Below, in pieces: positions 1 through 5,320 of a stretch of 7,995 bases of DNA (its first letter is position 1; each line of letters opens with the position of its first letter). The translations under genes were made by a program, and so were the position numbers. The DNA is from Streptosporangiaceae bacterium. GTDB lineage: Bacteria; Actinomycetota; Actinomycetes; Streptosporangiales; Streptosporangiaceae. The notes beneath the pieces are model-generated. The model had not been told where the DNA came from and searched no databases. It saw nothing but the letters and a program-made list of their open reading frames with translations. Location of the stretch: assembly GCA_030040815.1 (NCBI GenBank), contig JASHSZ010000661.1, positions 1-7,995 of the forward strand, given 5' to 3'.

Positions 1-1
1 C

Positions 2-310
2 CGGCACGACGGTACGGAACGGCTCGAAGATGCTCGGTGCGTCCTGAGGGAAGCGGTCCGGGCCGTACTCGGGTCGGGCCCGTTGTGCACCACGACCGTC
101 GAGGCCATCGAAGGCAGAAGCGAGCAAGCGCTCGTTGCGGCGTCCGAGGATGCCGATCTGCTCGTGCTCGGATCGGGCTCTGCTGCGGTGATCGGCCCGG
201 TCGTCAGGACCTGCCTGACCGAGGCGCGCTGCCCGGTCGTGGTGGTGAGCTCAGTCCGCCAATCTGCGCGGCCAGCATTTCGGCATGCGACCCTAGCGGC
301 ATCGCGATAG
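2..310 (+). CDS. Universal stress protein, C-terminal part (5' end outside window)
   Basis: The reading frame is open from the left edge and gives about 102 residues ending at a TAG. The pattern ..ALVAASEDADLLVLGSGS.. followed by ARCPVVVV is the C-terminal half of a Usp (UspA-like) domain, a cytoplasmic ATP/AMP-binding stress protein fold. The nucleotide loop differs from the usual G-2x-G-9x-G-S/T motif: between VLGS and GPVV the stretch is about five residues shorter than in the intact USP at 1768-2256 of this window, and the usual G-S is G-P. ATP binding may therefore be altered or lost. The TTG near position 83 is internal to the domain and is not a credible start. The gene converges on the leftward block. 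The family call is firm; length and domain number are unknown because the start is missing. Confidence 0.85.
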   Translation, partial: RHDGTERLEDARCVLREAVRAVLGSGPLCTTTVEAIEGRSEQALVAASEDADLLVLGSGSAAVIGPVVRTCLTEARCPVVVVSSVRQSARPAFRHATLAASR

Positions 311-342
311 CCGTAGGGACTGTCGCGATGGCCGTAGGGACT
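302..342. repeat. Two tandem 20-bp direct repeats, period 21 bp
   Basis: TCGCGATAGCCGTAGGGACT (302-321) and TCGCGATGGCCGTAGGGACT (323-342) differ at one base and are separated by a single G. The first copy overlaps the stop codon of the upstream stress-protein gene. Each copy ends in GGGACT, which equals one half of a DosR-type operator, and the spacing of 21 bp is two helical turns. No function is assigned. Confidence 0.75.
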
Positions 343-343
343 A

Positions 344-356
344 ACGGCCGAGCCGT
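344..356. terminator. Small inverted repeat between convergent genes, possible bidirectional terminator
   Basis: ACGGC-CGA-GCCGT forms a 5-bp stem with a 3-base loop in the 88-bp gap between the convergent stop codons at 310 and 399. There is no T tract on either side, so a terminator role is only suggested by location. Confidence 0.25.
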
Positions 357-398
357 CGAGGCCGAACGACGCAGCCGCGTAGACCGCGTCCCGAAGCG

Positions 399-1064
399 CT
401 AGTCCGTTACCCGGATTGCCCGGCCGGTGACTTGGTCCACGTGCAGCCGCACGTAGGTCGCGCGGTCGCCTCCGGCCCATGGCTCGATTCCCAGCGACCG
501 GGCGTGGTCGAGCTCGTCAGGCTCGGTAATCACGCTGGCCTTCCCGGTGAGTAGCACGCTCCAGCCTTCGGCCAGGGCGTCATCGAGGTGATCGACGTCG
601 AAAGACACGCTCCCCTGCCCGAGGCTGTCCGCTATCAGCGTGCCGCCACCGGTGCGGAACACCACGTCCTCTCCGTCCATCCGGTAGTTGACGGGGATGG
701 CGACGGGCCCGCGCCCCGGCTCGACGACCAGCACCCGGCCGACGCCGCCGCGCGCCACGAGCGCCCGGCATTCATCCGCCGACAAGGTGGTCAGCACGGG
801 GTTCGCCGCCGCGCCGCGCTGACCGGGAGGGACGCTGAGCCCGGCGCCGGACAGCGCGCGGACCGACGTGTCCAGCGCCGCCGCCAGTTGGATGAGCGCC
901 GCCTGACTCGGCGAACAGTCAGGACTGGTCTCCAGGTAGACGAGGTACTCCAGCGCCAGGCCGGCTTGCTCGGCGGTCTCGGCGCGGCTGAGGCCCATTC
1001 GCTCGCGCTGTTCGCGGACGCGCCGACCGATATCTGTTCCGCCGGACGCGACGCTTGCTGCCAT
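399..1064 (-). CDS. XRE helix-turn-helix / FMN split-barrel (pyridoxamine-phosphate-oxidase-like) fusion protein
   Basis: This 221-aa protein has an N-terminal XRE-type helix-turn-helix (about residues 12-70: RRVREQRERMGLSRAETAEQ, then an AGLALEYLVYLE recognition region). A flavin split-barrel domain of the pyridoxamine 5'-phosphate oxidase superfamily follows (about 91-219), with the family signatures IPVNYRMDG, VVFRTGGGT, EGWSVLLTG and GIEPWAGGDRATYVRL. Such fusions are common in actinomycetes and usually lack a proven reaction. A flavin- or F420-linked reductase or sensor coupled to DNA binding is an inference. The ATG at 1064 is preceded by AGGGAGA at a 5-6 base distance, which supports this start. 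It is the last gene of the USP-CBS-XRE unit, 20 bp after the CBS-BON stop. The recognition helix is unusually poor in polar residues, so sequence-specific DNA binding is not assured. Confidence 0.88.
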   Translation of the reverse strand: MAASVASGGTDIGRRVREQRERMGLSRAETAEQAGLALEYLVYLETSPDCSPSQAALIQLAAALDTSVRALSGAGLSVPPGQRGAAANPVLTTLSADECRALVARGGVGRVLVVEPGRGPVAIPVNYRMDGEDVVFRTGGGTLIADSLGQGSVSFDVDHLDDALAEGWSVLLTGKASVITEPDELDHARSLGIEPWAGGDRATYVRLHVDQVTGRAIRVTD

Positions 1065-1084
1065 GGCTATCTCCCTGGTCTGAA

Positions 1085-1726
1085 TTAGCCGATCGGCTGG
1101 CCGACGGTCAGCCGATCGCGGACGGCGACCACGCCCTCGACGTGCCGCAGCCGAGCCGCTAGCTCGAGCGCGGTCCGCGGCAACGCGACCGAGCCCGCCA
1201 GCGTCACGACACCGGACGAGACCGTGACATCGAGCACTGCGCGGCTGACGCCGAACTCATCTGCGACGTTGGCGACCTCGGCGAGGATGTCGGCGTCGGG
1301 CCGGTCGTACACGGCGAGCAGGTCCACCCGGCTGACGATGCCGATCAGCTCGCCCCGCGCGCCGACGACCGGCAGCCGCTTCAGCCGCCGGTCGCGCATA
1401 ACCCTGGCAGCGACCTGGACCGGCGCGTCCGGGTGAACGGTCACAGCCGGGGCGGTCATGAGCTGATCAGCGGTCACCGCGGTGGTCTTGGACTCCTCGC
1501 CGAGCTTCCAGCGCAGCCGGATCAGGCCGACGGGAAGCTCGCAGTCGGCTACCTTGTACAGCAGGTCAGCCTCGGACACCACGCCGATCACCCGGTCCGA
1601 GCTATCGACGACCGGGCACGCGCTGACCCGGAATTCCCGCAGTACCGACGCGATCTGTTTGAAGTCCGTGTCCCTTGTCACCGCGATGACCTTGGTCGTC
1701 ATCACGTCGGCGACGGTGGTACCCAT
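1085..1726 (-). CDS. CBS-CBS-BON domain protein
   Basis: The 213-aa product has two CBS domains (about residues 8-60 and 89-140, each with the VIGVVSEADLL / LIGIVSRVDLL strand-helix signature) and a C-terminal BON domain (about 145-207, with SGVVTLAGSV and VEGVVAVRDRL). CBS pairs typically bind adenosine nucleotides or S-adenosylmethionine and act as energy or ligand sensors; BON domains bind membranes or other ligands. No signal peptide or membrane segment is seen, so it is probably cytoplasmic. I chose the ATG at 1726 over the in-frame start at 1771 because GGAAGGAG lies 6 bases upstream and the CBS domain begins at once (MGTTVADVMTTKVIAV). It lies 41 bp after the USP gene and 20 bp before the XRE-split-barrel gene, so the three are probably co-transcribed. 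It resembles the CBS-BON protein at 6849-7484. Confidence 0.92.
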   Translation of the reverse strand: MGTTVADVMTTKVIAVTRDTDFKQIASVLREFRVSACPVVDSSDRVIGVVSEADLLYKVADCELPVGLIRLRWKLGEESKTTAVTADQLMTAPAVTVHPDAPVQVAARVMRDRRLKRLPVVGARGELIGIVSRVDLLAVYDRPDADILAEVANVADEFGVSRAVLDVTVSSGVVTLAGSVALPRTALELAARLRHVEGVVAVRDRLTVGQPIG

Positions 1727-1732
1727 CGGACT

Positions 1733-1740
1733 CTCCTTCC
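1733..1740 (-). promoter_or_regulatory. Ribosome binding site fixing the CBS-BON start
   Basis: GGAAGGAG on the minus strand sits 6 bases before the ATG at 1726. This rules in the short form and argues against the 15-residue upstream extension. Confidence 0.7.
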
Positions 1741-1767
1741 CCGAAGGCCAGCGGGAGCCGACCGGGG

Positions 1768-2256
1768 TCAACCGTTCTGCCCAGCCGCATGGCTAGGAGC
1801 GCGAGCCGGCTCCCGGACGATGACCACCGGGCAGCGTGCGTGGTGCACGCACGCCTGGCTGACCGACCCCAGCACGGCCTCGGTGAACCCGCCGTGCCCG
1901 CGGCTGCCGACGACCAGCAGGTCGGCGCCACTGGAAACCTCCAGCAGGACCTGTGCCGCGCTGCCCTCGCGCACCGTCGAGCTGACCTTGACCGGCCCGT
2001 CCGGATCCACCGTCTCCAGCATCGCGCCGTTCAGCACCAGCGCGGCGTACTCCGCGTAATCCGCGGTGTACAGGGGCCCGATGGGGGCGAATGGCACGCC
2101 GCCGACCATGATTGGGTAGTGCCAGGCGATGACTGCCTCGACGCTCGCGCCCGTGATCTCGGCTTGGCGCACCGCCCATGCCAGTGCGGCCTTGGACGAG
2201 GCCGATCCGTCGACGCCCACCACGATCCGTCGGCCCGGTTCCTCATGGCTGCTCAT
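1768..2256 (-). CDS. Universal stress protein, single Usp domain
   Basis: The 162-aa protein is a full single Usp domain. It starts IVVGVDGS (Asp16, the usual adenine-contacting position) and has the intact ATP loop GSRGHGGFTEAVLGS (residues 117-131), which fits G-2x-G-9x-G-S exactly, then ARCPVVIV. The family is cytoplasmic, dimeric and nucleotide binding, and supports survival under hypoxia, starvation or nitric oxide; the exact role of this member is unknown. The ATG at 2256 has GGAAGGGGG 6 bases upstream; the longer in-frame start at 2391 would add 45 low-complexity residues and run through the operator region. It is the first gene of a unit with the CBS-BON and XRE-split-barrel genes. 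A DosR-like box centred about 88 bp upstream of the start suggests DevR/DosR-type activation. Confidence 0.93.
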   Translation of the reverse strand: MSSHEEPGRRIVVGVDGSASSKAALAWAVRQAEITGASVEAVIAWHYPIMVGGVPFAPIGPLYTADYAEYAALVLNGAMLETVDPDGPVKVSSTVREGSAAQVLLEVSSGADLLVVGSRGHGGFTEAVLGSVSQACVHHARCPVVIVREPARAPSHAAGQNG

Positions 2257-2262
2257 CTGGAA

Positions 2263-2271
2263 CCCCCTTCC
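2263..2271 (-). promoter_or_regulatory. Ribosome binding site of the universal stress protein gene
   Basis: GGAAGGGGG on the minus strand lies 6 bases before the ATG at 2256. It decides the start against the in-frame codon at 2391. Confidence 0.65.
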
Positions 2272-2293
2272 GGCAGCTCCACCTGCAGGTTTT

Positions 2294-2322
2294 CCGATAT
2301 CCGCGGCTCGCTGCAGGGTCAA
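2294..2322 (-). promoter_or_regulatory. Candidate promoter of the USP unit
   Basis: On the minus strand TTGACC (2322-2317) is followed after 17 bp by TATCGG (2299-2294). The -35 element is good; the -10 element matches only three of six consensus bases, as expected for a promoter that needs an activator. Transcription would begin near 2287, placing the DosR-like box centre at about -57, a plausible activating position. Confidence 0.35.
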
Positions 2323-2325
2323 AGG

Positions 2326-2336
2326 GTTCCGGGAAC
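2326..2336. promoter_or_regulatory. Palindrome GTTCC-G-GGAAC next to the DosR-like box
   Basis: A perfect 5-1-5 inverted repeat lies directly between the DosR-like box (2338-2351) and the candidate -35 element (2322-2317). It could be a second operator site or chance in GC-rich DNA. Confidence 0.3.
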
Positions 2337-2337
2337 G

Positions 2338-2351
2338 GGGACGTTGGTCCC
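2338..2351. promoter_or_regulatory. DevR/DosR-type operator upstream of the USP unit
   Basis: GGGAC-GTTG-GTCCC is a perfect inverted repeat with the same arms and 4-bp spacer as the mycobacterial DosR consensus (TTSGGGACTWWAGTCCCSAA); the flanking S positions (G at 2337, G at 2352) also match. The centre T-W-W-A differs. It sits in the 171-bp gap upstream of a universal stress protein gene, the commonest class of DosR target. Binding by a DevR/DosR homologue is inferred; no such gene lies in the window. Confidence 0.75.
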
Positions 2352-2372
2352 GGTCTGACTCGCCGGGTCCCG

Positions 2373-2394
2373 GCCGTGGCACTGCAGGCACGGC
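2373..2394 (-). terminator. Second inverted repeat downstream of the GNAT/synthetase gene
   Basis: GCCGTG and CACGGC form 6-bp arms around a 10-base loop, about 35 bp past the stop codon at 2428. There is no U tract. It may help the hairpin at 2412-2428 end transcription before the USP promoter. Confidence 0.3.
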
Positions 2395-2411
2395 GGCCTC
2401 GGGTCATCCAC

Positions 2412-2428
2412 ACGCGCTTGTGGCGCGT
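2412..2428 (-). terminator. Hairpin at the stop codon of the GNAT/synthetase gene
   Basis: ACGCGC-TTGTG-GCGCGT gives a 6-bp GC-rich stem with a 5-base loop that starts at the last base of the TAA stop. Actinomycete terminators often lack a U tract, so this is a reasonable intrinsic terminator separating this gene from the USP unit. Confidence 0.4.
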
Positions 2429-5142
2429 TAGCGAAGCTGGCGCAGGAACGGGTCGCGGGGCGCCACCGGGGCGAGGCGTACTCGCACGTCCACCGGGTAA
2501 GCTCCGTCGGGCCGCGCGATGACCGGGTTGAGGTCCAGCTCGGCGACCTCGGGCAGGTCATCTGCCAGCCGCGACACGCGCAGCAGCAGGCGCGCCAGGC
2601 CCGCCGTGTCCACGGCTGGTGACCCGGCCCGGCCGGTTAGCAGCGGCGCTACCTCCGGGTCGGCGATCATGGCGGCCGCGTCCTCGTCGGTCAGCGGCGT
2701 CAGCCGCGCCGACCTGCACGCAAGCACGTCGGCGGCCGCCCGGCCAAGGCCGAACACCACAAGCGGGCCGAACACCGGCTCTTGCACCACTCCCACGATC
2801 GTCTCGACGCCGGCCGGCACCATCGGCTGCACGAGCACTCGCCGGAGCCTGTCACCGAACATCGCCGCCAGCTCGACGTACGCCCTCTCCACCTCGTCGG
2901 TCCGCAGATCGAGCCGAACAGCGCCGGCCTGAGTCTTGTCCAGCACGCCGACGGCCTCCGCCTTCAGCACGACATGGCCGCCGAGCCTCGCGGCAGCGGC
3001 GACCGCGGCCGGTGCGTCGGTGACTGGTTCGGTAGCAACCATAGCGACGCCGTAGCACGCCGCCAGCGCGGCCGCGTCGGCAGCCGGCAGCCAGCCGCCA
3101 TCAGGGTTCGCTGCCAGGAAAGCGGCAGCCACGGCTCGTGCCCCCGCCGGGTCGGCGTCATCGAATCCGGGTACCTGACCGTGCTGGGCGGTACGCCACT
3201 CTTCGTAATCGGCTGCGTGCGCCAGAGCCCTGGCCGCGTTCTCTGGGTAGCTGTATACGGGAATGCGCCTCGGCCGGCTGGTCGGGTCGGAGAACGCGGA
3301 TCCGTCGGCGACGTCGTCGCTGTGGTCGGCAGTGCCGGTGGGCCGAAGAAGGACCGACTCCGGCTGACCGAGCAGGACTGCGGCCATCGGTTTGGCCACC
3401 TGGGCCGTGGTGATCGCCGACGTCAGGTCGGCAACCGCGGTCGGGACGGCGAGACCCAGCACGGCGTCCACTCCGTTGTCAGCGGCGACCGTCTCAAGGC
3501 ACGCCCGGAACGTCGCCGTCGGCACCGCGGCGCCCGTCTCGACCGAGCCGGCTACCGCGGCACCCGTCGGCAGCAGCCTGGCCAGCCGACGCTGCGTGGC
3601 GCTGCCAAGCGTCGCGACTACGAGCCCGCAGTCGCCGCACGCGTCGGCGGCGAGCACGCCGACTCCCACGGCATTAGAGACGATCGCGACCCGGTGGCCA
3701 GCGGGATACGACTGGCAGGCCAAGAACGCGGCCGTGTCGACCAGCTCGCCAAGGCTGCGGCAGGCGATGATGCCAGCCTGCCGGAACAGTGCATCCTGTG
3801 TGACTTGCGGCATCGGGGACGCCACCGTGTGCGAAGCCGCCGCGCGCTGGCTGGCGGCGGACTGGCCACCTGCAACGGTCAGCACCGGCAGCGTGCGGCC
3901 GACCCGCCGAGCCGTGCGGGCGAAGGCGCGCGGGTTGCCGAACGACTCCAGGTAGAGGATCGCCAGCTCCGTCTGCTTGTCCTGCTCCCACCACATGAGC
4001 ATGTCGTTGCTGGACACGTCGTACTTGTCACCGACTGACGCGAACGACGACACGCCGATGCCGAGTCGGCCGAGGTGCTCGAGCAGCGCGATCCCCACGC
4101 CACCGGACTGCACCACCAGGCCAGCCGTGCCACCCAGCGGCAGACGCGCGGCGAAGGTGGCGTTGAGCCGCGGTGTGCTGGTTGCCAGCCCGAGGCTGTT
4201 GGGGCCGACCAGCCGCATCCCGTAGCGGCGGCAGATCGCCAGCAGGTCGGCACCGCCAGCGCCCAATCCGGACGTGATCACCACAAGCGCGCGCACGCCC
4301 TTCCGGCCGCACTGCGTGGCCACCCTCGGTACCTGGCCGGGCGGCACCGCGATCACCGCGAGCTCGGTGCCGGCGGGCAGGTCGTCCGCCGAAGCCAGGC
4401 AGGCCAGTCCTTCCATGGACCGGCCGAGCCGGTTGACCGGGTGGATCGGTCCGTCAAAACCGCCAGCAACGACGTTGTGCAGGATCTCACGGCCCACGGA
4501 GCCGCGGCGGCGGCCAGCACCGATGACTGCAACTGATGCTGGACGCAACAGATGCGTGAGGCTGGCCACGTCCGCTCGGCTTGCCCGCGCTGCGACGGCG
4601 TCCAGGTAGCGGTCAAGCTGGGCGCCGTCGTGGCTAGGCAGCGGAATGGTGACGTCGATCACGCCGTCAGAGGTGTGGCGCTCGATCGGCAGCCCTGCGT
4701 CGGCGAGCACCTTCTGCATCGCCATGTTCTCCAGCAGCGTCTCGCCGGAGAACGCTGTCAGGCCGTGCTGCCTGGCCAATGAGACCAGGTGCTCCAGGAG
4801 CAGGGTCGCCACCCCGCGGCCGTGCATGTCGTCGGGCACCGCGAGCGCGATCTCGGCCACGCCGGGGCACCGGGTCAGCTCGTAGCTTGCCACGCCGACC
4901 AGACGGCCATCTCGATGAGCCAGCAGAGCCGCATGATCAGGGCTCTCCGGCCGGCACACCCGCTGGGCCTCTCGCTCGGGCGCCAGTCGGCTCAGGCTGA
5001 AGAACCGCAGATAAGCGTTGTCCGGCGACATGTGCTCGTGCATCTCGCGGACATCGGCGCAGTCGTCAGGGCGGGCAACACGGATAGCGATCGTGCTCCC
5101 GTCCGCCAGCAGTGCGTAGCTCGGCGGTGACGAAGTTGTCAT
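2428..5142 (-). CDS. GNAT acetyltransferase fused to NDP-forming acyl-CoA synthetase (Pat-like protein acetyltransferase, GNAT-first order)
   Basis: The 904-aa product begins with a GNAT domain (about residues 17-165; AEIALAV with Glu97 and acetyl-CoA loop HGRGVA at 107-112). A CoA-binding Rossmann domain follows (about 196-330: SVAVIGAG, ITSGLGAGG, GPNSLGL), then succinyl-CoA-ligase-like domains (about 338-600: VVQSGGVG, ASHT with His438) and an ATP-grasp domain (about 685-890). This is the architecture of Pat-type lysine acetyltransferases with GNAT first, as in Streptomyces. Targets there include acetyl-CoA synthetases. The ligase phosphohistidine position is kept (His438), but the ATP-grasp motif usually reading HKSD/HKTD is DKTQ (Asp735), so ligase activity may be lost and the large domain may act as an acyl-CoA sensor. 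I chose ATG 5142 because homology starts there; the TTG at 5208 would lie inside the operator. No clear Shine-Dalgarno precedes it. It is probably its own transcription unit. Confidence 0.92.
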   Translation of the reverse strand: MTTSSPPSYALLADGSTIAIRVARPDDCADVREMHEHMSPDNAYLRFFSLSRLAPEREAQRVCRPESPDHAALLAHRDGRLVGVASYELTRCPGVAEIALAVPDDMHGRGVATLLLEHLVSLARQHGLTAFSGETLLENMAMQKVLADAGLPIERHTSDGVIDVTIPLPSHDGAQLDRYLDAVAARASRADVASLTHLLRPASVAVIGAGRRRGSVGREILHNVVAGGFDGPIHPVNRLGRSMEGLACLASADDLPAGTELAVIAVPPGQVPRVATQCGRKGVRALVVITSGLGAGGADLLAICRRYGMRLVGPNSLGLATSTPRLNATFAARLPLGGTAGLVVQSGGVGIALLEHLGRLGIGVSSFASVGDKYDVSSNDMLMWWEQDKQTELAILYLESFGNPRAFARTARRVGRTLPVLTVAGGQSAASQRAAASHTVASPMPQVTQDALFRQAGIIACRSLGELVDTAAFLACQSYPAGHRVAIVSNAVGVGVLAADACGDCGLVVATLGSATQRRLARLLPTGAAVAGSVETGAAVPTATFRACLETVAADNGVDAVLGLAVPTAVADLTSAITTAQVAKPMAAVLLGQPESVLLRPTGTADHSDDVADGSAFSDPTSRPRRIPVYSYPENAARALAHAADYEEWRTAQHGQVPGFDDADPAGARAVAAAFLAANPDGGWLPAADAAALAACYGVAMVATEPVTDAPAAVAAAARLGGHVVLKAEAVGVLDKTQAGAVRLDLRTDEVERAYVELAAMFGDRLRRVLVQPMVPAGVETIVGVVQEPVFGPLVVFGLGRAAADVLACRSARLTPLTDEDAAAMIADPEVAPLLTGRAGSPAVDTAGLARLLLRVSRLADDLPEVAELDLNPVIARPDGAYPVDVRVRLAPVAPRDPFLRQLR

Positions 5143-5200
5143 GAAACCAGCGTGCCAATCCGGACCGACCAGCAGCACCGGGCAAACGGGCCACAGCGTC

Positions 5201-5214
5201 GGGACCAATGTCCC
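5201..5214. promoter_or_regulatory. DevR/DosR-type operator upstream of the GNAT/synthetase gene
   Basis: GGGAC-CAAT-GTCCC is a perfect inverted repeat with a 4-bp spacer, identical in arms and spacing to the box at 2338-2351 and to the mycobacterial DosR core. Its centre is about 65 bp upstream of the ATG at 5142, in a 165-bp gap. Two such sites in front of two separate leftward units make chance unlikely. I could not pick out a convincing -10 element. Confidence 0.75.
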
Positions 5215-5240
5215 TGACCATACGGGCCGTCCTGGTCAGG
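5213..5240 (-). terminator. Long hairpin between the dehydrogenase gene and the DosR-like box
   Basis: CCTGACCA (5213-5220) pairs perfectly with TGGTCAGG (5233-5240), and an inner ACGG-G-CCGT (5222-5230) can extend the stem. It lies about 70 bp past the dehydrogenase stop and shares two bases with the operator. It could terminate unit A or be an additional operator; no U tract follows. Confidence 0.4.
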
Positions 5241-5300
5241 CACGAGGCGCTGACGACTCTCCGGCCGGCCTGCTCGCCAAGGAGACGGTTGCGATCAGGG

Positions 5301-5320
5301 GCTCGGCCTACGGGCTGAGC
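5301..5320 (-). terminator. Weak hairpin over the dehydrogenase stop codon
   Basis: GCTCGGCC-TACG-GGCTGAGC forms an 8-bp stem with one mismatch (A-C in the minus-strand RNA) overlapping the TAG at 5308-5310. It may slow readthrough; the evidence is weak. Confidence 0.2.

Noticed and set aside
37..402. 121-aa plus-strand open frame crossing the USP 3' end
   Set aside because: It is out of frame with the USP homology and shows no domain; the repeated AVGT residues simply reflect the DNA repeat.
1727..1771. 15-residue N-terminal extension of the CBS-BON protein
   Set aside because: It lacks homology to CBS proteins, and the strong GGAAGGAG site supports the start at 1726.
2257..2391. 45-residue N-terminal extension of the USP
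   Set aside because: It would translate the promoter and DosR-like box; the Usp domain begins at the chosen start with a good ribosome binding site.
2782..4038. 418-aa plus-strand open frame
   Set aside because: It is antisense to the acyl-CoA synthetase coding region, is rich in Arg/Gly/His as expected of a shadow frame in high-GC DNA, and has no known domain.
5143..5208. 22-residue N-terminal extension of the GNAT/synthetase from a TTG
   Set aside because: The TTG lies inside the operator palindrome and the extension has no domain homology.
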